Shown: positions 17,187 through 25,746, counted from the first letter of the stretch. The stretch: DNA of 64,000 nt from Desulfatibacillum sp. (GCA_016342355.1 JAEINP010000012.1:1-64000); one strand, 5' to 3'. Notes: generated from the letters alone by a model not told the origin. Numbers and translations: made by a program.

Positions 17187-18296
17187 ATGAAAAAACGCCT
17201 TTGGCCTTTATTGGGTGGAGTTCTTATATTTTTTTTGCTTTCAGGCATTTGTATGGCTGAGCAAAACATTGTGGACGCCATGGACCGGACCATCGCCATA
17301 CCCTCGAAAGTGGAAAGGGTCATCTGCTCCGGCCCGGGATGCCTCCGCCTGTTGACCTATCTTCAGGCCCAGGACCGCATTGTGGGCGTGGACGACATGG
17401 AAACCCGCAGATCCCGCTTTGACGCCCGTCCCTATGCCCTGGCTCATCCAGAATTCAAGGAATATCCGGAATTCGGCAGTTTTCGGGGGCATGACAACCC
17501 GGAGCAAATCCTTGTTTTGGATCCCCAGCCCCAGGTGATTTTCAAGACCTTCGCCGCCCTGGGGCACGATCCTATCGAGCTTTCCGAAAAAACCGGCATT
17601 CCCGTGATTGTGCTCAACTACGGCGACCTGGGTGCAAATCGGGATCAGTTGTTCCAGGCTCTTCGGATCATGGGAAAGGCCCTGGGCCAGGATGAGAGGG
17701 CCGAAAACGTCATCGCCTTTTTTGAGGAGGCCATAGACGACCTTCACCAACGGACCTACGACATCCCCGGGGAAAAGCGCCCCTCCTGCTTTGTGGGAGG
17801 CATCGCCTCCAAAGGCCCCCACGGCTACCAGTCCACGGAGCCGGGGTATCCTCCCCTGGCCTTTATCCATGCCGACAATGTGGCCTACGACACGGGCCTG
17901 AAAGGCAAGGCTCTTTTGCATAGCAGTGTGGCCAAGGAAAAAATTGTGGAATGGGACCCGGATATTCTTTTCCTGGATCTCTCCACCCTCCAGATGGGCG
18001 ACAAAGTCGGCGGCCTGCACGAGTTGGGGACTGATCCCGCCTACCAGTCGCTCAAGGCGGTCCAGCAGGGCAAGGTCTACGGCGTGCTTCCCTATAACTG
18101 GTATTCCGGGAATTACGGGTCCATTCTGGCCAATGCCTATTACATGGGCAAACTCCTGTATCCCGACAGGTTTGAGGACGTGGATCCCCGGGTCAAGGCG
18201 GACGATATTTACGGGTACCTGATCGGCAAGGGTGTTTTTGGCATCATGGACCAGAGCTTCCAGGGACTGGCTTTCCAACCCATACCCCTAAACTAA
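17187..18296 (+). CDS. FecB-type ABC transporter substrate-binding protein
   Basis: This is a 369-residue periplasmic protein with a signal peptide ending near CMA-EQN. Two Rossmann-like lobes joined by a long helix are expected of the iron-siderophore/cobalamin/molybdate class III binding family. The RVICSGPGCLRLLTYL and DRIVGVDDME segments are typical of the family. The ligand (iron chelate, corrinoid, molybdate or tungstate) cannot be decided. It is first in an operon with its permease (10 bases on) and ATPase. Confidence 0.85.
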   Translation: MKKRLWPLLGGVLIFFLLSGICMAEQNIVDAMDRTIAIPSKVERVICSGPGCLRLLTYLQAQDRIVGVDDMETRRSRFDARPYALAHPEFKEYPEFGSFRGHDNPEQILVLDPQPQVIFKTFAALGHDPIELSEKTGIPVIVLNYGDLGANRDQLFQALRIMGKALGQDERAENVIAFFEEAIDDLHQRTYDIPGEKRPSCFVGGIASKGPHGYQSTEPGYPPLAFIHADNVAYDTGLKGKALLHSSVAKEKIVEWDPDILFLDLSTLQMGDKVGGLHELGTDPAYQSLKAVQQGKVYGVLPYNWYSGNYGSILANAYYMGKLLYPDRFEDVDPRVKADDIYGYLIGKGVFGIMDQSFQGLAFQPIPLN

Positions 18297-18306
18297 GGCG
18301 GTTTAC

Positions 18307-19377
18307 ATGCATTTGATGCACGGTGCAAAGCACGAGGAGTATTCCCGGTATGTGGGGCGAAAAATCACCCTGGTTTTTTTGGGCCTGGCAGTATTGATCG
18401 GCCTTTCCCTCATAAGCATGTCCAAGGGCGCGGCCAGCCTTCCCGTCCGGGAGGTGGCGAAGGCCCTCCTGGGACTGGACGTGGCCAGGCAGTGTGAACT
18501 CATTGTCTGGAATATCCGTCTGCCCCAGGTGCTTGCGGCGGTTGTGGCCGGGGCCGGGTTGTCTTTGTCCGGGGCCGTGATGCAGTCCGTCCTGCGCAAC
18601 CCTCTGGGTTCGCCCTTTACTTTGGGCATTTCCCACGCCGCCGCGTTTGGGGCCGCATTCGCCGTTATGATCCTGGGTTCGGGAACCATGGCCAGTTCCC
18701 AAGTGGGCGCAATCTCCATTTCCAATCCTTACCTGACCACGGGCATGGCGTTCTTTTTTTCCATGGCGGCCTCGGGGGTGATCGTGGGCATTTCCCGCAT
18801 GCGAGGGTCTACGCCGGAGGTCATGGTGCTTTCCGGGGTGGCTCTGGGCGCCCTGTTCACCGCGGGAACCATGTTTCTTCAGTTTTTCGCCGATGACGTC
18901 CAGCTTGCAGCCATGGTCTTTTGGACCTTTGGCGATGTGGGCCGGGCCTCCTGGTCCGAATTGGGCGTGTTGTCGATCGTCACCGGGTTGGCTTCCGTCT
19001 ATTTCCTTCTGAATGCCTGGAATTACAACGCCGTGGACGCCGGGGACGAAACCGCCCAGAGCTTGGGGGTTCGGGTCCAGCGAGTGCGGATTTTGGGCAT
19101 GATCATGGCCTCGTTGGTTACATCCGTCGCCGTGGCTTTTTTGGGAATTATTGGGTTTGTGGGCCTTGTCTGTCCTCATATGGTTCGGCGCCTAATGGGT
19201 GGCGACAACCGTTTTCTTCTGCCCGCTTCCATGCTTCTGGGGGCCATTCTGCTGCTGGCTTCGGACACCGCGGCCCGGCTGATCCTGGCGCCCCATCTGC
19301 TGCCGGTCTCCATCCTCACGGCGTTCCTGGGCGCTCCGGTGTTTTTGGCGCTCATTATCAGGGGGTATGCAAGATGA
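18307..19377 (+). CDS. FecCD-type ABC transporter permease
   Basis: This 356-residue inner-membrane protein has about ten helices and belongs to the BtuC/FecCD family. Typical motifs are VREVAKALLGL, LPQVLAAVVAGAGLSLSGAVMQSVLRNPLGSP, and GIIGFVGLVCPHMVRRLMGGDNR. AAGGCGG precedes the ATG. Its last bases overlap the ATPase start (ATGA), showing translational coupling. Confidence 0.92.
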   Translation: MHLMHGAKHEEYSRYVGRKITLVFLGLAVLIGLSLISMSKGAASLPVREVAKALLGLDVARQCELIVWNIRLPQVLAAVVAGAGLSLSGAVMQSVLRNPLGSPFTLGISHAAAFGAAFAVMILGSGTMASSQVGAISISNPYLTTGMAFFFSMAASGVIVGISRMRGSTPEVMVLSGVALGALFTAGTMFLQFFADDVQLAAMVFWTFGDVGRASWSELGVLSIVTGLASVYFLLNAWNYNAVDAGDETAQSLGVRVQRVRILGMIMASLVTSVAVAFLGIIGFVGLVCPHMVRRLMGGDNRFLLPASMLLGAILLLASDTAARLILAPHLLPVSILTAFLGAPVFLALIIRGYAR

Positions 19378-20129
19378 TTCTGGAAGTCAATGAAGTAAAG
19401 TTCGGATATAATGGCAAGGAAATCCTCAAGGATGTCAAGCTAAGCGTGGACCAGGGGGAAATGCTTGTGATCCTGGGTCCAAACGGCGTGGGCAAAACAA
19501 CCCTCCTGCGCTGCATCAACGCCATTCTGAAACCCCGCTCCGGCGCCATTATGGTGGAAGGCCGGGATGTGCTGAAAATGGAACCTTCCGCCATCGCCCG
19601 CAGGATTGGTTACGTGGCCCAATACCAGGCGAAAACCCGCATGACAGCCTTTGACGCAATTCTCATGGGCCGAAAACCCCACATTCGCTTTCGCACCTCC
19701 GAAAAGGACCTCCACATGGTGGACGGAGCCATCAAGATCCTGGGCCTGGAAGATTTGGCCATGCGCCACATAGACGAAATGAGCGGCGGCGAACTGCAAA
19801 AAGTAGCCGTGGGCCGGGCCCTGGTTCAGGAACCCCGTCTGCTCCTGCTGGACGAGCCCACCAGCAGCCTGGATCTCAAAAACAGTATGAATATCCTTTC
19901 TCTTATCCAACATGTGGTCCGGGACCACGGCGTGAGCGCGGTCATGACCATGCATAATCTCAATTCCGCCCTTCGCTTCGCCGATAAATTTGTGTTCCTG
20001 AAAGACGGCATGATCCATTCCGCCGGGGCGATAAAAGAGGTTTCTGAAGATATGATTCAGGACGTCTACGGCATTCCTGTGGAAATCCTCCATCATAAGG
20101 GCAGGCCCTTGGTGGTGCCGTTAAACTGA
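19374..20129 (+). CDS. FecE/BtuD-type ABC transporter ATPase
   Basis: This is a 251-residue cytoplasmic ATPase. The Walker A (GPNGVGKTT), Q-loop, signature (MSGGELQKV), Walker B (LLLLDEPTS) and H-loop (MTMHN) are all intact. The start overlaps the permease stop by four bases. It completes the importer encoded from 17187. Confidence 0.93.
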   Translation: MILEVNEVKFGYNGKEILKDVKLSVDQGEMLVILGPNGVGKTTLLRCINAILKPRSGAIMVEGRDVLKMEPSAIARRIGYVAQYQAKTRMTAFDAILMGRKPHIRFRTSEKDLHMVDGAIKILGLEDLAMRHIDEMSGGELQKVAVGRALVQEPRLLLLDEPTSSLDLKNSMNILSLIQHVVRDHGVSAVMTMHNLNSALRFADKFVFLKDGMIHSAGAIKEVSEDMIQDVYGIPVEILHHKGRPLVVPLN

Positions 20130-20293
20130 AGCTGATGTTTCAAAAATATAAAAAATAGTGGTTTGGTCGTGGACGATATACGGTGTGCATCCCTAAACCC
20201 GAATTATCCGGGATAGGCTCTGTTTGGGTGACGCAGGTCAGGTGAGGCTTGTTGTTAAATTAGGGGATGATCAGGAGTGAATTTTCCAAGGGC

Positions 20294-21691
20294 TCACGAT
20301 TTTTTTGAGAAAACAGAAAGGAATATGGAAATCAGAGTCTTAAGGACCCATTGGCGGTAGGATTCAGAGGTTGGGTCCATGCCAAGGAGTCTGGCGGGAT
20401 ATTCCGGGGCGCCTGCAAAAGTGTATAAGACGGTGATCAGGGTATAAAGCCACATGCGCAAATCCCGATCAGGCGCGTCAACGGGGAGCAGGCTCAGGAC
20501 CATATCATAGATTTGGGGATGGAGCCTGGCCACATACGCAAATCCGTCCAGATCAACAAACTGCTCAGCATGGGCCATGTTGTGCATGAGTATGCCCAGG
20601 GCCTCTCTATGCTGAAAACAATATGTGAGGGTTCTGTCCAGATAGATAGTCAAGGCCTGAGGAAAGGGTCTCCCTTCCAAGCCAAAACCCCACATACGCG
20701 CCGCCTGTATGAATTCATTAAAAACATCTTCAGCAGCGGCTTCAAAAAGATCCGCCTTTGTGGGGAAATAGTGGCGGATCAGCGTATGGTCAAATTTCCC
20801 CTGTTTGCCGATCATGCGGATGCTTGCCGTGTCGTAGGGGTTTTGGGAAAAAACATGTCTTGCCGCCTCCAGTATCATGGACCGGGCGGCTTCTCTTTTA
20901 TTCGCCTTTTGGGACCGCTCCAACTCCATGGCTTCCGTTTTCCACAAATACACCCTGTCAAACATGGAGTCTTTTTTGGAACACTCCTTAATCAGCGAGG
21001 AAACAGGAGGGGGATTTCCTTTGGCGATTGCCTCCATGGCAGGCATGAAAAGAAATTCAAACATGTCGCCCGTCCACTGTCTGTATTCGGGACTTTCATG
21101 GGGAAGACCCAGCGCTTTGGCGTGAAACTCGGAGGCGCCCACAAAATTGGCTATGCAGAGAATATAGACAAAGAAAAACATGTCGTCCGAACCTTGAAAT
21201 GAAACTCCGAACACGTCTTTACTCAGCAGGTTCAAAATCTTGCGGCGTATTTCAGCCATGCGGCCTAGCCCCGGCAATGCAATTTTCAGGTTACTCGTTT
21301 CTCCCACATTGAGCATAATCGCCTTGAATGCATCCGGGCGCCGGAAGCTGTACTCCAGCATGAGTCTGAGGAAAAGCATAAAGCTCTCCCCGGGGCCACG
21401 GCCTTCAATGACCTGGACCAGGTGCGGAAGATTGGAGAGGACCTCCGCTTCCAAATCCTGTGCAATTCTTTCAAACAGGGATGTTTTCGACCCAAAATAG
21501 TGGATGATGAGGGGATGCTTCACTCCCGCAGCGTCTCCGATCATCCTGAGGCTGGCGCTTTGAAACGGATGGCGGACAAAAACGCTGCGCGCCGCTTCCA
21601 GAATTCTCTGGCGGGTGGCTTCCTTTCTTGCCTCCCTCGAATTCTTGTAGCTCTCTGCCGGGGTCTCACTCTCTATGGCGGTTTTTTTCAT
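20294..21691 (-). CDS. Double TetR/AcrR-type regulator (two repressor units in one chain)
   Basis: This 465-residue protein is made of two complete TetR units. Unit 1 has its helix-turn-helix at about residues 25-70 (ILEAARSVF..SLRMIGDAAGVKHPLIIHYFGSK). Unit 2 starts near residue 265 with ILEAARHVF..SIRMIGKQGKFDHTLIRHYFPTK. Each is followed by a helical ligand domain. TetR proteins normally dimerise, so one chain may act as a built-in dimer with two different ligand pockets. It diverges from the alkylsuccinate synthase-type operon and is the obvious candidate regulator, which is an inference from position. Confidence 0.88.
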   Translation of the reverse strand: MKKTAIESETPAESYKNSREARKEATRQRILEAARSVFVRHPFQSASLRMIGDAAGVKHPLIIHYFGSKTSLFERIAQDLEAEVLSNLPHLVQVIEGRGPGESFMLFLRLMLEYSFRRPDAFKAIMLNVGETSNLKIALPGLGRMAEIRRKILNLLSKDVFGVSFQGSDDMFFFVYILCIANFVGASEFHAKALGLPHESPEYRQWTGDMFEFLFMPAMEAIAKGNPPPVSSLIKECSKKDSMFDRVYLWKTEAMELERSQKANKREAARSMILEAARHVFSQNPYDTASIRMIGKQGKFDHTLIRHYFPTKADLFEAAAEDVFNEFIQAARMWGFGLEGRPFPQALTIYLDRTLTYCFQHREALGILMHNMAHAEQFVDLDGFAYVARLHPQIYDMVLSLLPVDAPDRDLRMWLYTLITVLYTFAGAPEYPARLLGMDPTSESYRQWVLKTLISIFLSVFSKKS

Positions 21692-21870
21692 ATTTCCAGT
21701 CTAAATCGAGTTCAATTCCCTGCAGATTGCCGCGCAATAGCGGACACACCTATTTTTGATACCCCGTAGCTTGCTGCGGGGAGTCTCATTGCTATTCGAT
21801 TGCTCTCACCGGGTATGTAGTATTTCCCAATTTTCATTGCATAGTATCATGGGCGCATTTTTTTGGAAAG

Positions 21871-21945
21871 TCATTTACCGAGTGCAGAAATGTTCTTGAC
21901 ATGGCAATATTTGATTGGTATTTGTTCATTTACCGTATGTAGAAA
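21871..21945 (+). promoter_or_regulatory. Promoter of the glycyl-radical enzyme operon flanked by two repeats
   Basis: TTGACA (21896-21901) and TATTTG (21919-21924) are 17 bases apart. Direct repeats TCATTTACCGAGTGCAGAAA (21871-21890) and TCATTTACCGTATGTAGAAA (21926-21945) agree at 17 of 20 positions. One ends just before the -35 and the other covers the expected start site. This is a classic repressor layout. A third, weaker copy may lie near 21808-21820. Confidence 0.65.
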
Positions 21946-21961
21946 CAGCTTGGGGGTAAAA

Positions 21962-22012
21962 ATGGAAAAGAAAGGTTTTCCGAAAAAGGCGGATCAGGCC
22001 AATCAACTTTAA
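21962..22012 (+). CDS. Possible 16-residue leader peptide
   Basis: A short frame, MEKKGFPKKADQANQL, begins 8 bases after a good GGGGG ribosome site and ends 17 bases before the first subunit gene. It lies in the untranslated leader of the operon. Its length makes coding by chance quite possible; it could also be a translational coupling peptide. Confidence 0.3.
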   Translation: MEKKGFPKKADQANQL

Positions 22013-22029
22013 AAGGGAGGTGATTTGAA

Positions 22030-22194
22030 ATGGCTGAATGCAGAGAGTGCAAGAGCTTTTTTGTCAGTGAAGATTCTCCGGAAAAGGGGGATTGCATCCA
22101 AAGGGTGGTGGATCCCAGGCAGGCCTATTACCGGTCGGTGCCGGTGAATGCAGACAAAAGTGCGTCCCAATGCTTAAATTTCATAAAAAAATAA
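22030..22194 (+). CDS. assC: Small Fe-S subunit of fumarate-adding enzyme (BssC/AssC-like)
   Basis: This 54-residue protein has four cysteines (Cys4, Cys7, Cys22, Cys48). Gamma subunits of benzylsuccinate and alkylsuccinate synthases are of this size and bind one [4Fe-4S] cluster through four cysteines in a HiPIP-like fold. The gene order, small subunit directly before the large one, matches. AGGGAGG lies about nine bases before the ATG. It is followed 31 bases later by the catalytic subunit. The assignment rests on size, cysteine pattern and position. Confidence 0.75.
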   Translation: MAECRECKSFFVSEDSPEKGDCIQRVVDPRQAYYRSVPVNADKSASQCLNFIKK

Positions 22195-22225
22195 CCGCCG
22201 AAAGGCCTTGTAGGGAGGTTATGCT

Positions 22226-24739
22226 ATGACTGCTGAAGCAGCAAGAAATCTTGAGAGCGTTGAGGATCTGGAAAAAAAGCAGCAGTGGTGGTGGGTGGCT
22301 GAAAAAACGCGCTCGCGGCGACTGGATTATTTACGAAAGGCGATTTGGAAAAAGGGCGCCATCGGAGGACTTTACAATCCTGGTGTGAAAGTGGACCTGG
22401 AGTTCGGGCTGCTTGCCATGGAATCATGGAACGCCGCTCAGGTACTTGCGGATCCCAAGGTGATCCAGTTCGCCAAACATCTTGCCCATTACCTGGACAA
22501 TAAAACCATTTTTATAACCGATCACGCCCAGCTTGTGGGCTATGTGGGAAGCCTCCCCCATACGGTTTTTTGGGATCCCACCATGGGGGAAATGCTGAAT
22601 GAGGAGATTTATAACGATTCCACGGCGATCCCCGAGCCTGTCGAAGAAAGTATAAAAACTGTGGCCGAGTTATGCGATTTCTGGGCTGGCAAGACCATGC
22701 AGTCTGAAATCCTGCCGACATTTGATATTGAGGACATGATGAAGGTCATGTCCGGCGCCGTGGGATGGGGCCTTCCCATGTCAAGGACCGGTTATTCCGG
22801 CAAGGATTATGAATATCTCATGACCGGAAAACGCGCCTTCCAGGATATTTTGGATGAACTCAACCAAAAGATTGAGGAAGCGGACTACAGGATTCACAAC
22901 GAGACGCCCACTCCTGAAATACTCGACCTTTATGACAAAATTGATTGCTGGGAGGCCATGACCATCATGCTGGAGGCCGGCATGCGCCATGCGAAGCGCT
23001 ATGCAAGGCTGGCAAGAACATTGGCTGAACAGTTTGAGGCGGACTCAACCCGGAGAGAGGAATTGCTGTTAGTGGCCGAAACCTGCGAACAGGTTCCGGC
23101 CAAGCCCCCCAGGAGCCTCCAGGAATCCCTGCAGTACGACCTTTTCATACAGCTTTTTTCCAGGACTGAAGCAGTGGAAGGGGCTTGGCCAAGCAGGCCC
23201 GACTATTACCACGGACCTTATTATCAAAAAGACGTTAACGAAAAAAAACGCCTTACCGAGCAGGCAGCCATAGATCTTGTGGGCGAATTTTTAATACGCG
23301 CTGCGGAAGTGGGCCAGTACAAACCCCGGTGGACAAAGGAAGGTCTTCAGGGCATTGACGGCACATGGGTCTGGACATTGGGAGGCGTGAACAAGGACGG
23401 CTCGGACGCGTGCAACGACCTTACCATTGCATTTATGAAGGCGGCAAGACAGGTGCGGGTGGCAAACCCCACATTCGCGCTAAGGTGGCATCCTGAAGTA
23501 AGGGACGAGGTCATGCGCGAAGCATTTGAATGTATCCGTCACGGCCTTGGATATCCTTCCATACGCAACGACCCTGTTCTTATTGAAAACGCCATGTTCT
23601 GGCACGGACATCCTGTGGAGGAAGCCAGGACCTGGCTGCATCAGGCCTGCATGAGCCCGGCGCCCACCACCAAACATGGTTTCCAGCCAATGCGCATGGC
23701 CTCCGCTACGGCCAATTGCGCCAAAATAATCGAGTATGTTTTCACCCGGGGATTTGACAAGACCGTGAACATGCAAATGGGCGCACTGACGGACGATCCC
23801 AGAAAATTCATGGATTTTGAGGAGGTGAAAACCGCCTGGTCGGCTCAGATGGAGTCCATATTCGGTCTGCTGGTGCGGGTCGTTAATCGGGGAAGGGCCA
23901 CTGCTCCCAAAACATGCCCCCGCCCATATCTTTCGGCCATCTCAGAAAGATCGGTTGAGACCGGAATGGATGTATGCGATCCAAGCCTTTCCAGAGGCAA
24001 CGCCTGGATTACGGGTTTTACATGGGTGGAAAACGCGGACTCCCTGGCCGCCGTGAAAAAACTGGTGTTCGACGATAAAAAATACACCATGGACCAGCTC
24101 TGCGACGCCTTGGAGGCGGATTGGGAAGGCCATGAAGCCATGCGTCTTGATTTTGTCAACAATGCACCCAAATGGGGCAATGACGACGACTACGTTGACG
24201 ACATCATGGTCTGGTGTCTGCGGGACGTGGCCCGATTCTCCAAGGAGATGAAGTGTCCCAGCGGAAACAACTGGCCCCTGTTGCCCGAGAATGTCAGCGG
24301 CAACATCCACTATGCCAACATGGTGGGGGCGCTTCCCAACGGCCGCCGCCTGGGTGACGCCCTGTATGACGGAGGCATCTCTCCGGGGCCCGGGCTGGAC
24401 AAAAAGGGGCCCACGGCAGTCTTGAAATCCTGCGGAAAAATCAATCATGTGGAAGACGGCAGGGCCTTTTTGCTCAATCAGAGGCTGTCGCCTTCCCAAC
24501 TGGCGGGAGAAAAAGGCTTCACAATGTGGAAGGCTTATCTCAAGACATGGGCCGACCTTGGCCTGGATCATGTGCAGTTCAATATGGTCTCGGATGAAAC
24601 CTTGCGCGCGGCGCAAAGCGATCCGGAAAAATACCAGGAAGTCATCGTGAGAGTGGCCGGATACAGCGCTCATTTTGTGGATATTTCCCGAAAAACCCAG
24701 GACAACATTATCCAGAGAACCGTTCAGGGGATCGGATAG
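22226..24739 (+). CDS. assA: Alkylsuccinate synthase-type glycyl-radical enzyme, catalytic subunit
   Basis: This 837-residue enzyme adds a hydrocarbon carbon to fumarate by radical chemistry, the first step of anaerobic alkane (or alkylbenzene) degradation. The glycyl-radical site is near the C-terminus in RVAGYSAHFVDISRKTQDN (Gly812). The thiyl-radical cysteine is Cys475 in HQACMSPAP. The motifs SDACNDL and PKWGNDD are shared by the bss/ass clade and set it apart from pyruvate formate-lyase and diol dehydratases. Length fits AssA/MasD better than BssA, so alkanes are favoured, but the substrate is not proven. GGGAGG lies seven bases before the ATG at 22226. It needs a radical SAM activase, which is not nearby. 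Confidence 0.92.
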   Translation: MTAEAARNLESVEDLEKKQQWWWVAEKTRSRRLDYLRKAIWKKGAIGGLYNPGVKVDLEFGLLAMESWNAAQVLADPKVIQFAKHLAHYLDNKTIFITDHAQLVGYVGSLPHTVFWDPTMGEMLNEEIYNDSTAIPEPVEESIKTVAELCDFWAGKTMQSEILPTFDIEDMMKVMSGAVGWGLPMSRTGYSGKDYEYLMTGKRAFQDILDELNQKIEEADYRIHNETPTPEILDLYDKIDCWEAMTIMLEAGMRHAKRYARLARTLAEQFEADSTRREELLLVAETCEQVPAKPPRSLQESLQYDLFIQLFSRTEAVEGAWPSRPDYYHGPYYQKDVNEKKRLTEQAAIDLVGEFLIRAAEVGQYKPRWTKEGLQGIDGTWVWTLGGVNKDGSDACNDLTIAFMKAARQVRVANPTFALRWHPEVRDEVMREAFECIRHGLGYPSIRNDPVLIENAMFWHGHPVEEARTWLHQACMSPAPTTKHGFQPMRMASATANCAKIIEYVFTRGFDKTVNMQMGALTDDPRKFMDFEEVKTAWSAQMESIFGLLVRVVNRGRATAPKTCPRPYLSAISERSVETGMDVCDPSLSRGNAWITGFTWVENADSLAAVKKLVFDDKKYTMDQLCDALEADWEGHEAMRLDFVNNAPKWGNDDDYVDDIMVWCLRDVARFSKEMKCPSGNNWPLLPENVSGNIHYANMVGALPNGRRLGDALYDGGISPGPGLDKKGPTAVLKSCGKINHVEDGRAFLLNQRLSPSQLAGEKGFTMWKAYLKTWADLGLDHVQFNMVSDETLRAAQSDPEKYQEVIVRVAGYSAHFVDISRKTQDNIIQRTVQGIG

Positions 24740-24752
24740 GGGGAGGTGGGCC

Positions 24753-25103
24753 ATGTCAAGAAGGGATGAACTTCGCAAGGTGCAGGCAGGCAGGCTCAGC
24801 GCTCAACGAGCCCCCAAAGCGACGCAAGTAAAGGCTGAGAAGATTTGCGGCCTGTGCAGCAACTATTCCGAAGGAGCGTTTTCCGGAGAGGGGGCGGGTT
24901 CCTGCCGCATTTTAAAGGTGAAGTCCGACATTTCCGCTGATCCCCCCAAGTATGATCTGGAAAGTACGGATGGATACCAGACCATGAACCTTATGGACGC
25001 AGGCAAGTGCCAATATTACGAAAAAATGAGCTTCGTGGATAAGGACGGCACAGAGTGCAGCGATCCCCGCTACCGGAGATCCATGAGGCAAATGCAGGAC
25101 TGA
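24753..25103 (+). CDS. assB: Second small Cys-rich subunit (BssB/AssB-like)
   Basis: This 116-residue protein has a basic N-terminus and cysteines at 32, 35, 51 and 86 plus Cys102. CxxC..C..C is the pattern of the beta subunit of benzylsuccinate-type synthases, which holds a [4Fe-4S] cluster and regulates access to the active site. It lies 13 bases after the catalytic gene. The start at 24753 follows GGGGGAGG; the frame extends upstream only inside the previous gene. It is longer than typical BssB, mainly because of N- and C-terminal tails. Confidence 0.72.
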   Translation: MSRRDELRKVQAGRLSAQRAPKATQVKAEKICGLCSNYSEGAFSGEGAGSCRILKVKSDISADPPKYDLESTDGYQTMNLMDAGKCQYYEKMSFVDKDGTECSDPRYRRSMRQMQD

Positions 25104-25126
25104 GGCCAATCAGGGAGGTTAGTGCA

Positions 25127-25345
25127 ATGCAATGTATGGAATGTGGTTTTGAAGCGCCCATAAGCGGCTATCGTTATTTGTACAACGCACGAATAGATGC
25201 GTCCGTGGCCATGAGACAGTGTCCCGCCTGTCAGGCATGGCTTGCAGTGGATCAGCTTAACGAAAAGCCCTTGCAGGCTGTAGGGCCCGGCCAGGCCCCC
25301 TGGGGCAAATCCGCAGGCATAGAAAACCTTGCCGAGGACCGCTGA
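25127..25345 (+). CDS. Small two-CxxC protein, possible fourth subunit (MasB-like)
   Basis: This 72-residue protein has two CxxC pairs (Cys3/6 and Cys32/35), rubredoxin- or zinc-ribbon-like. GGGAGG lies eight bases before the ATG, and the gap to the previous gene is 23 bases, so it is clearly in the operon. A fourth small protein (MasB) is known in (1-methylalkyl)succinate synthase operons. Equivalence is inferred from size and position, not from a recognised sequence match. Confidence 0.6.
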   Translation: MQCMECGFEAPISGYRYLYNARIDASVAMRQCPACQAWLAVDQLNEKPLQAVGPGQAPWGKSAGIENLAEDR

Positions 25346-25367
25346 CCCTGGCTATTCAAACCTTCAC

Positions 25368-25408
25368 CCGGGCGCGCCGGATTTGGAAACAACCACCGGC
25401 GCACCCGG
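25368..25408 (+). terminator. GC-rich hairpin at end of operon
   Basis: CCGGGCGCGCCGG (25368-25380) pairs with CCGGCGCACCCGG (25396-25408) in a 13-bp stem with one G-T pair. The T-tail is weak, so it may stop or stabilise the transcript rather than be a full intrinsic terminator. Confidence 0.55.
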
Positions 25409-25675
25409 TTAATCGAAATTCTTTGTAGCTTGTTCAATCCTGCCGAACATATACACCGTATGGCTTTTATATACGGTTCTTCATGACTCATGTTTCATAA
25501 TCTTTTCCTTATTATAATCAAATTGTTAAGTATGATTTGTTCCCCTTTTCCTCGAGGATGCGGGGAAAATCACCCCTTCCGGGGGCGTATATTTTTTTGT
25601 GACATTTTTGGGCGGCGCGCTTTTGAAATTTCAATATTTATCATGAAATCAGATATTTGAAAATATAATATCTCC

Positions 25676-25692
25676 TTGGCACGGTTGATGCT
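25676..25692 (+). promoter_or_regulatory. Sigma-54-like promoter for the dual-receiver regulator
   Basis: TTGGCACGGTTGATGCT has GG and GC ten bases apart. It matches the -24 element perfectly and the -12 element with ATGC instead of TTGC. The expected start is near 25703, leaving a short leader to the ATG at 25747. Confidence 0.65.
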
Positions 25693-25746
25693 TTTACATA
25701 AAGCGACGGCACAACCTGCAACACCTTTTAACATAAGGAGGGCCTT

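Larger units (their letters stand above)
25346..25746 (+). other. Intergenic region before the dual-receiver regulator
   Basis: There is no supported gene. It holds the hairpin at 25368-25408, an AT-rich middle, and a sigma-54-like promoter at 25676-25692. Confidence 0.6.

Noticed and set aside
25368-25408. GC-rich inverted repeat considered as an attachment site
   Set aside because: There is no duplicate elsewhere in the window and no integrase; an operon-end hairpin is simpler.
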